From positions 1 through 64,000 of the forward strand of contig NZ_JANYGG010000108.1 in NCBI RefSeq assembly GCF_025362505.1: DNA of 64,000 nucleotides, read 5' to 3'. Position numbers and translations under genes: made by a program. Source of the DNA: Sphingomonas sp. (GTDB taxonomy: Bacteria; Pseudomonadota; Alphaproteobacteria; Sphingomonadales; Sphingomonadaceae). Of the stretch, positions 34,778 to 43,588 are shown piece by piece. Numbering within the stretch: the stretch's first letter is position 1; every line of letters starts with the position of its first letter. The notes below the pieces were generated by a model, which worked only from the letters and a program-made list of their open reading frames with translations, was not told the DNA's origin and ran no database searches.

Positions 34778-35134
34778 ATGACGCTCCACTCCAGTTCCGA
34801 CAAGCCGGTCTACGTCCGCCTGCGCGAGGTGATTGCCGACGCGATCCTCGCCGGACGGTTCAGCGACGGCGACCCGCTGCCCTCGGTCCGCGCACTCGCC
34901 GCCGAACAGGGCGCCAACCCGCTGACCGTCGCCAAGGCCTACCAGGGTTTCCAGGACGAGGGCCTCGTGCTGGTCAAACGCGGTATCGGCATGTTCGTCG
35001 CCAGCGGCGCCTGCGCGCGCTTGCGCAACAGTGAGCGAAACCAGTTCATCACCACCGAATGGCCCGCGATCCGCGACCGCATGAAGCGGCTTGGCATCGA
35101 GCCGGCCGATCTGGTCGAGGGCGAAAAAGCCTAA
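34778..35134 (+). CDS. GntR family regulator, YtrA-type
   Basis: A 118-residue repressor: the winged HTH (VYVRLREVIADAILAGRFSDG, given in part as LREVIADAILAGRF, then LPSVRALAAEQGANPLTVAKAYQ) is followed by only a short helical tail of about 45 residues, as in YtrA-type GntR proteins that dimerise without a ligand domain. Its start at 34778 is 40 bp after the nitroreductase stop. Its TAA stop overlaps the stop of the convergent acyl-CoA dehydrogenase by 4 bp. The target is unknown. Confidence 0.88.
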   Translation: MTLHSSSDKPVYVRLREVIADAILAGRFSDGDPLPSVRALAAEQGANPLTVAKAYQGFQDEGLVLVKRGIGMFVASGACARLRNSERNQFITTEWPAIRDRMKRLGIEPADLVEGEKA

Positions 35135-36801
35135 CCCAGCGCCTCCGCCGGGAGCGCGTAAAGCGCCGCTGCGCCACCCGCCGCCGCCGCCGCCAGGCCC
35201 GTCGCCTCGGGCACGATCGCCGCGATGAAATAATCCGCCGCGGCCCGCGTGCGTTGCTCGAACCCATCCGCGCCCGGGGTTGCTCGCGCCAGGCGCTCCA
35301 TCAGCCAGCCCGCGGCCAGCACCGCGCACATCGTCAGGAACGGGTAGCTGCCGGCGAGCCGATCCTCCGCGCCCGACTGGCGCAGCGTCGCGGCCACCGC
35401 TTCGACCGCGTCGGCCAGCGCGACCAGCCGCGGATCGGCGATCTCGGCGCGAATGTCGGCGATCAGCAGGTCGAATGCCGCGCCGTCGTCGAGCCCGAGC
35501 TTGCGCCCGACGAGGTCCGCCGCCTGGATGCCGTTCGTGCCCTCGTAAATCGGCGCGATGCGCGCGTCGCGCAAATGCTGGGCAGCGCCGGTTTCCTCGA
35601 TATAGCCCATCCCGCCGTGGACCTGCACGCCAAGGCTGGCGACCTCGCAGCCGATATCGGTGCCCCACGCCTTGGCCAGCGGGATCAGCACTTCGGCGCG
35701 ATGACCCGCCGCCGCGTCCCCCGCCGCCCTGCGGTCGAGCTGGCCGAACGCATAATAGGTCAGCGCCCGCGCGCCGTTGGTCAGCGCACGCATCCTCAGC
35801 AGCATCCGCCGCACGTCGGGATGATCGGCGATCGCGCGCCCAAGCTGGCGCCGATCGAGCGCATAGGCCACCGCCCGCTGGGTCGCCCGCTCGGCGATCC
35901 CGACCCCCTGCAGCGCGACGTTGAGCCGGGCATTGTTCATCATCGTGAACATCGCTTTCATGCCGGCCAGTTCGTCGCCGATCAGCCAGCCGATCGCCCC
36001 GCCCGCATCGCCATAGCTCATCACGCAGGTCGGCGAGGCGTGGATGCCGAGCTTGTGCTCGATGGAAGCGCAGTGGACGTCGTTGCGGCTGCCGTCGGGC
36101 ATGATTTTGGGCACCAGGAACAGCGAGATGCCCTTGGTCCCCTCGGGCGCGCCGGGCGTGCGGGCGAGGACCAGGTGGACGATGTTCGGGGCCAGGTCAT
36201 GCTCGCCATAGGTGATGTAGATTTTCGACCCCGTGATCTTCCACGATCCGTCGCCGACCGGCTCGGCGCGGGTCTTGAGCGCGCCGACGTCGCTTCCCGC
36301 CTGCGGCTCGGTCAGGTTCATCGTCGCGGGCAGCTCGCCGCTGACGATACGCGGCAGGTAATCGCGCTTCTGTTCGTCCGAGCCATGCGCCTCGAGCGCC
36401 TCGATCGCCCCGAGGCTGAGCATCGGGCACAGCGCAAAGCCGACATTGGCGGCGTTGAGGTCCTCCATCAGCGCCGCCGACAGCGCCAGCGGAAGCCCCT
36501 GCCCGCCCGCTTCGACCGGCGCGGCGAGGGTCATCCAGCCGCCCTCGACGAACGCGGCATAGGCCGCGCGAAAGCCCGGCGGCATGGTCACAACCGTGTC
36601 GCTCCAGCGCGCGCCGACGGTGTCGCCGATCCGGTCAAGCGGGGCGAATTCGCCTTCCGCGAACCGCGCCGCACCGTCGAGCACCGCGTCGATCGTGTCG
36701 GGGGTCGCGTCGGCGAACCGCTCCCCCGCCGCGAGCTCGCCGATCCGCACCAACTGGTCGAGAACAAGGCGCTGGTCGCGCACCGGGCAGGCAAAGCTCA
36801 T
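35131..36801 (-). CDS. Acyl-CoA dehydrogenase with C-terminal extension
   Basis: A 556-residue FAD enzyme of the long DmdC/FadE-like class. The mid region TEPQAGSDVGALKTRA and GSKIYITYGEHD bind FAD and substrate. IYEGTNGIQAADLVGRKL carries the catalytic base Glu of IYEGTNGIQ. About 150 C-terminal residues form the AcylCoA_DH_N/C extra helical domain. It catalyses alpha,beta-dehydrogenation of an acyl-CoA; chain specificity is unknown. The neighbouring GntR gene may control it, but the stop-overlap geometry does not show that. Confidence 0.92.
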   Translation of the reverse strand: MSFACPVRDQRLVLDQLVRIGELAAGERFADATPDTIDAVLDGAARFAEGEFAPLDRIGDTVGARWSDTVVTMPPGFRAAYAAFVEGGWMTLAAPVEAGGQGLPLALSAALMEDLNAANVGFALCPMLSLGAIEALEAHGSDEQKRDYLPRIVSGELPATMNLTEPQAGSDVGALKTRAEPVGDGSWKITGSKIYITYGEHDLAPNIVHLVLARTPGAPEGTKGISLFLVPKIMPDGSRNDVHCASIEHKLGIHASPTCVMSYGDAGGAIGWLIGDELAGMKAMFTMMNNARLNVALQGVGIAERATQRAVAYALDRRQLGRAIADHPDVRRMLLRMRALTNGARALTYYAFGQLDRRAAGDAAAGHRAEVLIPLAKAWGTDIGCEVASLGVQVHGGMGYIEETGAAQHLRDARIAPIYEGTNGIQAADLVGRKLGLDDGAAFDLLIADIRAEIADPRLVALADAVEAVAATLRQSGAEDRLAGSYPFLTMCAVLAAGWLMERLARATPGADGFEQRTRAAADYFIAAIVPEATGLAAAAAGGAAALYALPAEALG

Positions 36802-36848
36802 GCGGGTTTTCCTTGGCTTGAAACTGTCCGCACTATAGCCGCCGTCCG

Positions 36849-37766
36849 ATGGCCTCGCCAGTGACCCGCACCCTGCGCTTTAGCCCCGCCGCGATCGCCG
36901 AAGCCGCGCGCCTGATCGCGGCGGGCGAGCCGGTCGCGATGCCGACCGAGACGGTCTACGGCCTCGCCGCCGACGCGACCAACGGCGAGGCGGTTGCGCT
37001 GATCTATGCCGCGAAGGGCAGGCCGAGTTTCAATCCGCTGATCGTGCATGTCGCGGACCTGGCGGCGGCGGAAGGGATCGGGGTGTTCGACGAGACCGCG
37101 CGGGCGCTGGCCGAGGCGCATTGGCCGGGGCCGCTGACGCTGGTCGTGCCGTTGCGGGAAGATGCCGGGATCGCGCCGCTGGTCACCGCCGGCCTTGCGA
37201 CCATCGCGCTGCGCGTTCCCGCCCACCCGGCGATGCAGGCGCTGCTCGCGGCGACGGGAAAGCCGCTCGCCGCCCCCTCGGCCAATGCCAGCGGCAAGAT
37301 CAGCGCGACCCGCGCGGACCATGTGCGGGCGAGCCTCGGGGGTCGCATCGCGCTGATCATCGACGGCGGACCTTGTTCGCAGGGGATCGAGAGCACCATC
37401 GTCGCCGCGACCGGGGGAGCGCCACGGTTGCTCCGGCGAGGGCCGATCGAGATCGACGCGGCGGAGGAAACGCGCGGGATCGAAGCGCCGGGCCAGCTGG
37501 CGAGCCACTATGCGCCGTCGAAGCCGCTGCGCCTCGACGCCACGACCGCCGAACCCGACGAGTATCTGATCGGCTTCGGCCCCGTCACCGGAACCACGTC
37601 GCTGAGCCCGTCGGGCGACCCGATCGAAGCCGCCGCGCAATTGTTCGACCTGCTTCACCAAGCCGACGCCGCGCCCGAGCCGCGCATCGCGGTCGCGCCA
37701 GTAGCGGGTGACGGCCTGGCCGCCGCGATCCGCGACCGGCTCAGCAGAGCAGCTGCCCCACGCTGA
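36849..37766 (+). CDS. L-threonylcarbamoyladenylate synthase (Sua5 type)
   Basis: A 305-residue protein that makes threonylcarbamoyl-AMP for tRNA t6A37. The YrdC core (about 10-200) shows PTETVYGLAADAT, YAAKGRPSFNPLIVHV (the K-x-R motif), WPGPLTLVV and APSANASGKIS. The extra C-terminal Sua5 domain (SHYAPSKPLRL onward) distinguishes it from short TsaC. It is divergent from the acyl-CoA dehydrogenase with 47 bp between starts; ATG 36849 is the first plausible start. Confidence 0.93.
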   Translation: MASPVTRTLRFSPAAIAEAARLIAAGEPVAMPTETVYGLAADATNGEAVALIYAAKGRPSFNPLIVHVADLAAAEGIGVFDETARALAEAHWPGPLTLVVPLREDAGIAPLVTAGLATIALRVPAHPAMQALLAATGKPLAAPSANASGKISATRADHVRASLGGRIALIIDGGPCSQGIESTIVAATGGAPRLLRRGPIEIDAAEETRGIEAPGQLASHYAPSKPLRLDATTAEPDEYLIGFGPVTGTTSLSPSGDPIEAAAQLFDLLHQADAAPEPRIAVAPVAGDGLAAAIRDRLSRAAAPR

Positions 37767-37767
37767 C

Positions 37768-37870
37768 GTCGTCCCGGCGCAAGCCGGGATCCCGGTCGCA
37801 AAAAGCGCACGGCAACCGAGAGACCTTTCGCCCTCCAGCCTCCCGGGATCCCGGCTTTCGCCGGGACGAC
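37768..37870. repeat. Palindromic intergenic repeat with GTCGTCCCGGC arms
   Basis: GTCGTCCCGGCGCAAGCCGG followed by GATCCCGG at 37768-37795 is mirrored by CCGGGATCCCGGC...CGCCGGGACGAC at 37843-37870, giving a hairpin of about 28 bp stem with an inner spacer of about 47 bp. It occupies the whole gap between convergent genes (Sua5 stop 37766, msrA stop 37872) and probably terminates both transcripts. This unit is widespread between genes in sphingomonads. Confidence 0.75.
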
Positions 37871-37871
37871 G

Positions 37872-38414
37872 CTATACTTGTTCGCTCTTCAGCCTCGCCT
37901 GGCTCTTGCGCAATTTCGCCAGCTTGGGCGGGATCGTCGCGAGGCAGTAGGGATTGCGCTGGCCCTCGCCGTCCCAGTAATTCTGGTGATAGTCCTCGGC
38001 CGGATACCAGGTCGCGGCGGGCTCGATCGTGGTCACCACCCGGCCGTCATGACCCTCGTTGGCGCGTGCGATTCCGGCCCGTGCCTCGCCGTCCTGCTCG
38101 GGCGACTGGGGGAAGATCGCCGAGCGATACTGGGTGCCGACGTCGCCGCCCTGGCGATTGAGCTGGGTCGGGTCATGCGTCGCGAAATAGATGTCGAGCA
38201 GGTCGCCAAAGGACAGCTCGGCGGGGTCGAACACGATCTTGACCGCCTCGGCGTGGCCGGTATCCCCGCCGCACACCGCCTTGTAGGTCGGCTCGGCGGT
38301 CTGCCCGCCGGTGTAGCCGCTTTCGACCGACTTGACCCCGAACAGGTCGAGGAAAATCGCCTCGGTGCACCAGAAACAGCCACCGGCCAGGATCGCGGTT
38401 TCGTCGGCCATCAT
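37872..38414 (-). CDS. msrA: Peptide-methionine (S)-S-oxide reductase
   Basis: A 180-residue enzyme repairing oxidised Met. The catalytic Cys lies in AGGCFWCTEAIF, preceded by the typical ETAIL strand. Downstream are GYTGG, the VGTQYRSAIF block and AEDYHQNY, all diagnostic. A recycling Cys is present in NPYCLATI. It starts with ATG 38414 (ATG 38411 also possible). It stands alone; the next gene on the strand is 41 bp upstream. Confidence 0.95.
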   Translation of the reverse strand: MMADETAILAGGCFWCTEAIFLDLFGVKSVESGYTGGQTAEPTYKAVCGGDTGHAEAVKIVFDPAELSFGDLLDIYFATHDPTQLNRQGGDVGTQYRSAIFPQSPEQDGEARAGIARANEGHDGRVVTTIEPAATWYPAEDYHQNYWDGEGQRNPYCLATIPPKLAKLRKSQARLKSEQV

Positions 38415-38455
38415 TTTGTCCTTTCAGTCTGTTGGACAGGATGTAGGAAGCACAA

Positions 38456-39211
38456 TCAGGTGCGCAAGGCGAACGGCGTGAGGGCGGTCGCCGTATCGTA
38501 CACATCGAGCCCCTCCTTGCGCTTGAGCCAGCCGACGACGAGATAGGTCACCGGGGTCAGCAATGCTTCCCAGCCGACCTTCAGCACGAACTGCGTCGCC
38601 ATCACCTTGCCGAGCGTGTCGACCGGCCAGCCGGCCACGCCCCAGAAGGCGAGCGGGTAAAAGATCAGGCTGTCGAACCCCTGCCCCACGACGGTCGACC
38701 CGATCGTCCGCGTCCACAGCATCCGCCCCCGCGTCCACACCTTCATCCGCGCCAGCACGACGCTGTTGGCGAATTCGCCGACCCAGAAGGCGGCGATCGA
38801 GGCGAACACGATCCGCGGGACCTGGCCGAACACCGCTTCATATGCAGCCTGCCCCGTCCAGCCGGCATCGGGCGGAAGCGCGACGACGACCAGGCTCATC
38901 GCGACCATGAACAGCAGCGCGCAAAACCCGGCCCAGATGCAGCGGCGGGCGCGGGCATAGCCGTACACCTCGGTCAGCACGTCGCCGAGCACGTAGCTCA
39001 AAGGAAAGAACAGGATACCCGCGCCGAACGGCCACGGCCCGACGAACGGCAGGTCGATGACCGCGCGCTTGCCCGCGCCGATGACGTTCGACAGCAGCAG
39101 GATGACGACGAACGCGACCATGACGAAGTCGAACAATCGCATCGGCCGCCCGGCGACCTCGCTCGCCTCGACCGCGCGCACGCCCGCTGGCTCGTGATCG
39201 ATACCCCCCAT
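38456..39211 (-). CDS. Queuosine precursor transporter (VUT/YhhQ family)
   Basis: A 251-residue inner-membrane protein with about six helices. After a polar N-terminus come LFDFVMVAFVVILLLSNVIG, GILFFPLSYVLGDVLTEVYG (a hallmark of the YhhQ family), AAFWVGEFANSVVLARMK and TIGSTVVGQGFDSLIF. Relatives import preQ0/preQ1 or queuine for tRNA Q-modification. No preQ1 riboswitch is recognisable in the 54-bp leader. ATG 39211 is used; starting further in, at M of RPMRLFDF, is possible. Confidence 0.9.
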   Translation of the reverse strand: MGGIDHEPAGVRAVEASEVAGRPMRLFDFVMVAFVVILLLSNVIGAGKRAVIDLPFVGPWPFGAGILFFPLSYVLGDVLTEVYGYARARRCIWAGFCALLFMVAMSLVVVALPPDAGWTGQAAYEAVFGQVPRIVFASIAAFWVGEFANSVVLARMKVWTRGRMLWTRTIGSTVVGQGFDSLIFYPLAFWGVAGWPVDTLGKVMATQFVLKVGWEALLTPVTYLVVGWLKRKEGLDVYDTATALTPFALRT

Positions 39212-39265
39212 CGGGGAATGATTATCGGGAATATCCGATGAAGGCCAGCGCGCCGATTGAAAGCT

Positions 39266-39967
39266 CTAGTCGCGCTTGTAGCTCGCCTTGAGGCTGGCCA
39301 TTTCGAGCCGCTTGCCCATCCATTCGGCGAGCTCCTCGAATTTCAGCGGCTGGTCGAACACGATGCCCGCCTTGCGATCGGCGAACCAGCGCACCTCGCC
39401 TTTCACCGGGCGCAGGCTCTCGACGACCACCACGACTTGCTTGCCGAGGCAATATTCCTCGATCGGCTCGACCTTCAATCCGCCGAGCGAGAGATCGTGG
39501 ACGTCGACCGTGTAATAGGTCTTGTCGATCCGCAGGCTGGCCTTGCACTGGACCTCGAGCCGCGGCGGGCGGGCGCGAAAGCCGTGGCGCGGCTTGCGCC
39601 CGGCGAGCAGTTCACCCAGATCGACGCTCGAATCGAATTTGATCCCGCAAATTCCCTCGCGCTTCCACACGACCGTGGCGGGGACCCTCTGCGACCCGAT
39701 CTCGAGCGACACGATTTCGCCGACGCTCAGTTGCTGGCCATGTTCGGCCGACAGCCCGCCGGCCGACATGTTGCGCACGCGGATCAATTGTTCGCCCTCG
39801 GGCGTGATGAGCTTGGCAACACGAAGCAGCGCCGGCATCCGATCGTCCGATCGCCGCTCGGCCGGCCGCGGCACTGCCGTGGTCAGCGAAAATGTCGTGG
39901 AATCGAACGCGGCATCGTCTTGCTCGAATGACCGGGCCGGTTTGCGACGGATAAACGCGCCAAACAT
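39266..39967 (-). CDS. Tandem PilZ-domain protein
   Basis: A 233-residue protein with two PilZ domains. Domain 1 has RRSDDR (RxxxR) near residue 38 and NMSAGGL. Domain 2 has RARPPR near residue 130 and DLSLGGL. Both keep the c-di-GMP-binding residues. It lies on the opposite strand to, and divergent from, a response regulator plus EAL phosphodiesterase pair, so its ligand is locally controlled. It probably acts as an effector through protein contacts. Confidence 0.87.
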   Translation of the reverse strand: MFGAFIRRKPARSFEQDDAAFDSTTFSLTTAVPRPAERRSDDRMPALLRVAKLITPEGEQLIRVRNMSAGGLSAEHGQQLSVGEIVSLEIGSQRVPATVVWKREGICGIKFDSSVDLGELLAGRKPRHGFRARPPRLEVQCKASLRIDKTYYTVDVHDLSLGGLKVEPIEEYCLGKQVVVVVESLRPVKGEVRWFADRKAGIVFDQPLKFEELAEWMGKRLEMASLKASYKRD

Positions 39968-40093
39968 GATAGCCTCACAAAGTAATTAGCGCCAGAATGG
40001 CGACATCTAGCGCGTAGTGGGTTAAGATCCCGTTGCGTCGATTCCGCTGGCTGTTTGTGGCGAAGCGCGAGTATCCCACCGGTCGAGGAATAA

Positions 40094-40492
40094 ATGACGC
40101 AACCGGCAAAGCCAAAACTGCTGCTGATCGACGATGAGCCTGCCCTTGCCGCCTTCCTTGCCGACGCCGCGAAGCTCAGCGGGTATGATCCGGTGGTCAC
40201 GGTCGATGACAGTGAATTTCGCCGGTCGTTCCACGACGAGCGCCCACAAATGGTCGCAATCGACCTCGGGATGCCGGGAATGGACGGGGTCGAATTGCTC
40301 CGCTTCCTCGCCGCCGAGCATTATGACGCCCCGGTGCTGATCATCAGCGGGTTCGACCGCCGGGTGCTCGAAAGCGCCTTCCGCCTCGGCGAGGCGCTCG
40401 GCCTGACGATGGCCGGACCGCTCGAGAAGCCGACCCGGCTGGAGGAAATCGAGACCCTGCTGACCAACCTCAAGCCGTCGCTCGTCCCGTGA
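40094..40492 (+). CDS. Single-domain response regulator
   Basis: A 132-residue CheY-like receiver without output domain. LLLIDDEPALA supplies the acidic pair, VAIDLGMPGMDG the phosphoacceptor Asp, and LIISGFD the Ser; the conserved Lys appears as LEKPTRLEE. It is followed 13 bp later by an EAL gene on the same strand, and probably phosphorylation-controls that enzyme, or a shared partner, through interaction. No histidine kinase is encoded nearby. Confidence 0.9.
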   Translation: MTQPAKPKLLLIDDEPALAAFLADAAKLSGYDPVVTVDDSEFRRSFHDERPQMVAIDLGMPGMDGVELLRFLAAEHYDAPVLIISGFDRRVLESAFRLGEALGLTMAGPLEKPTRLEEIETLLTNLKPSLVP

Positions 40493-40505
40493 CCCGCCGG
40501 CGGCC

Positions 40506-41336
40506 ATGATCGCGCAGGCGGATATCGGGCTGCTCGACGGATTCGAGCGGGCGCTGATCAACAACCGCCTGCACCTCGTCTACCAGCCCAAGGTCAGCCT
40601 CGCCGACGGGACGCTCAAGCGGGTCGAGGCGCTCGTCCGGTGGGACGATCCGGCACTGGGGTCAGTGCCGCCTTCGCGCTTCGTCCCGCTCGCCGAACGT
40701 CACGGCATGATCGACCCGCTGACCCACTGGGGTCTGCGCACCGCGCTGCGCCAATGGCGCGATTGGCACGCGCAGGGGATCGACCTCTGCCTTGCCTTCA
40801 ACATCTCGGCGCTGAGCCTCGATCAGCTCGATTTCCCCGACCTCGTCGAACGCATGTGCCGCGCACTCGACGTGCCGACCGACCGGCTGGTGCTCGAGCT
40901 GACCGAGGGCTCGACCCAACCGCTGATCAAGCTGATGGACACACTGACCCGCTTCCGGATCAAGGGGATCGGGCTTGCCATCGACGATTTCGGCACCGGC
41001 TATTCGACCCTGATGCAGCTGCGCCAGCTGCCCTTCACCGAGTTGAAGATCGACCGCTTCTTCGTGACCGACATGATCGCCAGCGCCGACAGCCGGATGA
41101 TTGTCCGGATGATGATCGACCTCGCCCACGGGCTCGGCATGACCGCGACCGCCGAAGGGGTCGAAACCGAGGAACAGCTGCACCTGCTGCGCGACTTCGG
41201 CTGCGACGTCGCGCAGGGCTATCTCATATCGCGGCCGCTCGCGCCCGACACGCTGGCTGAGTGGCTGCGCGACTGGAACCAGCGCTGGCCGCCGCTCATC
41301 GAACCGCTCAGGCCGCCAGTTCCCGCGCCCGCCTGA
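40506..41336 (+). CDS. EAL-domain c-di-GMP phosphodiesterase
   Basis: A 276-residue stand-alone EAL protein with a short N-terminus. Catalytic and metal residues are all present: VEALVRW, FNISA, ELTEG, IDDFGTGYS, LKIDRFF and EGVETEEQ. It should hydrolyse c-di-GMP to pGpG. It is operonic with the response regulator. Its last 29 bp overlap the end of the convergent aminotransferase gene, tail to tail, an unusual amount of shared coding sequence. Confidence 0.92.
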   Translation: MIAQADIGLLDGFERALINNRLHLVYQPKVSLADGTLKRVEALVRWDDPALGSVPPSRFVPLAERHGMIDPLTHWGLRTALRQWRDWHAQGIDLCLAFNISALSLDQLDFPDLVERMCRALDVPTDRLVLELTEGSTQPLIKLMDTLTRFRIKGIGLAIDDFGTGYSTLMQLRQLPFTELKIDRFFVTDMIASADSRMIVRMMIDLAHGLGMTATAEGVETEEQLHLLRDFGCDVAQGYLISRPLAPDTLAEWLRDWNQRWPPLIEPLRPPVPAPA

Positions 41337-42462
41337 GCGCCGCGACCCCCGCGTCGATCGTCGCGTCCTGCTTGGCGAAGCACAGCCGGATCAGGTGACG
41401 CGGCGGCGCGACTTCGGCGAACGGCGACAGCGGGATGACCGCGACCCCGGCCTGATCGAGCGCAAGCGCCGCGAACGCCTCGTCGTCGAGCACGATCCCC
41501 GATGCGGCGAGGTCGACGCACAGGAAATAGGTCGAGGCGCTCGGCAGCACGGCATAGCCCGCCTCGGTCAATCCCGCCGCCAGCCGGTCGCGTGCGCGGG
41601 CAAAGCGGACGCGCATCGGGTCGAGCCAGCCATCGCCCTCGTTCAGGCCATAGGCCACCGCCGCCTGCAGATTGGGCGCCGATGCGAAGGTCAGGAACTG
41701 GTGCGCGCGCGCCGCCAGCGCGGCCAGCTCCGGCGCGGCCACCAGCCAGCCGATCTTCCACCCGGTGAGCGAAAATATCTTCCCCGCCGAGCCGCACTTG
41801 ATCGTCCGAGCCGCCATTCCCGGCAGCGTCGCGATCGGCGTGAACCGCTGGCCATCGAGCAGGACATGCTCCCACACCTCGTCGGCGATGACGATCAGGT
41901 CGTGCGCCACCGCCACCGCCGCGACCGCCGCGAGCTCATACCGGTCGAACAGCCGGCCGGTCGGATTATGCGGATTGTTGAGGATGATCGCGCGGGTGCG
42001 CGGCGTGACCGCCGCCTGGAGTGCGTCGCGGTCGATCCGCCAGCCCGGCAGCCGCAGCGTCACCTCGCGCACCGCACCGCCGGCGCGGCGCACCAGTGGC
42101 GCATAGGCATCGTAGGCCGGGGTCATGACGATCACCTCGTCGCCCGGCGACACCGTCGCGAGCAGCGCCGCCGCGATTGCCTCGGTCGCGCCGCTCGTCA
42201 CGCACAACTGGTCGGCGGTCAGCGTCTGACCGAAATGCCGGCCATAATGCGCCGCCACCGCCTCGCGCAGCACCGGCAGCCCGCGCGACGGGGCGTATTG
42301 GTTCGATCCCCCGGTCAGCGCCCGCGCCGCCTCGGCCAGCATCGCGGGCTCCCAGCCGAAATCGGGGAAACCCTGCCCAAGGTTGATCGCCCCGCGCGCC
42401 GCCGCGGCGAGCGACATGCGCTCGAACACGCTCGTCGCCATCGATTCATAGAGCGGGTTCAC
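41308..42462 (-). CDS. Pyridoxal-phosphate aminotransferase (class I/II)
   Basis: A 384-residue fold-type I enzyme. It begins MNPLYESMATSVFERMS, has INLGQGFPDFGWEP (the Gly-rich start typical of the kynurenine/methionine-oxo-acid aminotransferase branch), VTSGATEAIAAAL, LNNPHNPTGRLF, and the PLP Lys in IKCGSAGKIFSLTGWKIGW. Substrate is unknown. The start ATG overlaps the upstream CoA-transferase stop (ATGA), so it is coupled to it. Confidence 0.9.
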   Translation of the reverse strand: MNPLYESMATSVFERMSLAAAARGAINLGQGFPDFGWEPAMLAEAARALTGGSNQYAPSRGLPVLREAVAAHYGRHFGQTLTADQLCVTSGATEAIAAALLATVSPGDEVIVMTPAYDAYAPLVRRAGGAVREVTLRLPGWRIDRDALQAAVTPRTRAIILNNPHNPTGRLFDRYELAAVAAVAVAHDLIVIADEVWEHVLLDGQRFTPIATLPGMAARTIKCGSAGKIFSLTGWKIGWLVAAPELAALAARAHQFLTFASAPNLQAAVAYGLNEGDGWLDPMRVRFARARDRLAAGLTEAGYAVLPSASTYFLCVDLAASGIVLDDEAFAALALDQAGVAVIPLSPFAEVAPPRHLIRLCFAKQDATIDAGVAALRRARELAA

Positions 42463-43580
42463 GCGGTCAGCGCCCCGCTTGCGCGCAAGTCCGCGATCTC
42501 CGCGTCGCTGAAGCCGGACTCGACGAGCAGCATTGTGCCGCCGGGCCTGGCCTCCGCCCGCTCATCGGAAGCCGCCGAAAAGCGCGGCGCCGCCGCCGGC
42601 CGAACACCACCCTTGGCCGCGACAAACGTCTCCCGCGCCACATTGTGCGGATGCAGCGGCGCCTCGGCCAGCGTCAGCACCGGCGACAGGCACGCGTCCT
42701 TGCCGGCGAAGTGCGCGACCCAATCGTCCCGCCCCCGCGTCGCCAGCACCGCCGCCAGCCGCGCCTTCTGCGCCGGCCAGTCGGCAGGCTTGAACTGCGT
42801 ATCGAACAGCGGCTCGTCCGCCAGCCCGAGCCCGTCGAGCAGCACCCGCCGGAATTGCGGCTCCAGCGCCGCGACCGCGACATGGCGACCGTCGGCGCAT
42901 TCGTAGCAGCCATACAGCGCCGCCCCGCCGTCGAGCAGGTTCGCGCCGCGTTGGTCGGTCCACTGCCCGGCCGCCTTCATCGCATAGGCAATCGTCCCAA
43001 TCAGCGCGGCCCCATCGCTCATCGCCACGTCAATCACCTGCCCCGCCCCGCCGCGCGCCACGCCAAGCAGCGCCGCGACCATCCCGAACGCCAGCATCAT
43101 CCCCCCGCCGGCATAATCGCCGACGAGGTTGAGCGGCGGCACCGGTGGTTCGCCCGGGCGTCCGATCGTGTGGAGCAACCCGCTCAGCGCAAGATAATTG
43201 AGGTCGTGCCCGGCCTCCCCCGCCAGCGGACCGTCCTGCCCCCACCCGGTCACGCGCCCATAGACCAGCCGCGGATTGTCACCGAGCAGCACCTCCGGCC
43301 CCAGCCCGAGCCGCTCCATCGCGCCCGGCCGATAGCCCTCGATCAGCCCGTCCGCGGTTCCCGCGATCCGCCGCACCACCGCTTGCGCCTCGTCCCTGCG
43401 CAGGTCGAGGCAAAGCGATCGTCGCCCGCGCATCATCGGGTCGTTGGAGATCTCGAGCATGCCCGCGCGCTCGATGCGTATCACCTCGGCGCCATGATCG
43501 GCGAGCATCATCGCCGCGAACGGCCCCGGCCCGATCCCGCCAAGCTCGACGATCCTCATCCCCTCGAGCGGCGCGGCCAT
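42459..43580 (-). CDS. CaiB/BaiF family CoA-transferase (or acyl-CoA racemase)
   Basis: From ATG 43580 the product is 373 residues; the open frame beyond it is antisense. It begins APLEGMRIVELGGIGPGPFA and has MMLADHGAEVIRIER and NLVGDYAGGGMMLAF with the nucleophilic Asp of the class III CoA-transferase family. Such enzymes move CoA between acids or racemise 2-methylacyl-CoA. It lies between an HdeD-like membrane protein gene (8-bp gap) and the coupled aminotransferase. Confidence 0.9.
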   Translation of the reverse strand: MAAPLEGMRIVELGGIGPGPFAAMMLADHGAEVIRIERAGMLEISNDPMMRGRRSLCLDLRRDEAQAVVRRIAGTADGLIEGYRPGAMERLGLGPEVLLGDNPRLVYGRVTGWGQDGPLAGEAGHDLNYLALSGLLHTIGRPGEPPVPPLNLVGDYAGGGMMLAFGMVAALLGVARGGAGQVIDVAMSDGAALIGTIAYAMKAAGQWTDQRGANLLDGGAALYGCYECADGRHVAVAALEPQFRRVLLDGLGLADEPLFDTQFKPADWPAQKARLAAVLATRGRDDWVAHFAGKDACLSPVLTLAEAPLHPHNVARETFVAAKGGVRPAAAPRFSAASDERAEARPGGTMLLVESGFSDAEIADLRASGALTA

Positions 43581-43588
43581 TCCCGGGC

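Noticed and set aside
35059-36864. 601-codon plus-strand open frame
   Set aside because: It runs exactly opposite the acyl-CoA dehydrogenase gene and reflects high GC at third positions; no domain is present.
38400-39265. preQ1 riboswitch before the queuosine-precursor transporter
   Set aside because: The leader between the PilZ gene and the transporter gene is only 54 bp and shows no preQ1 aptamer-like C-rich/A-rich arrangement.
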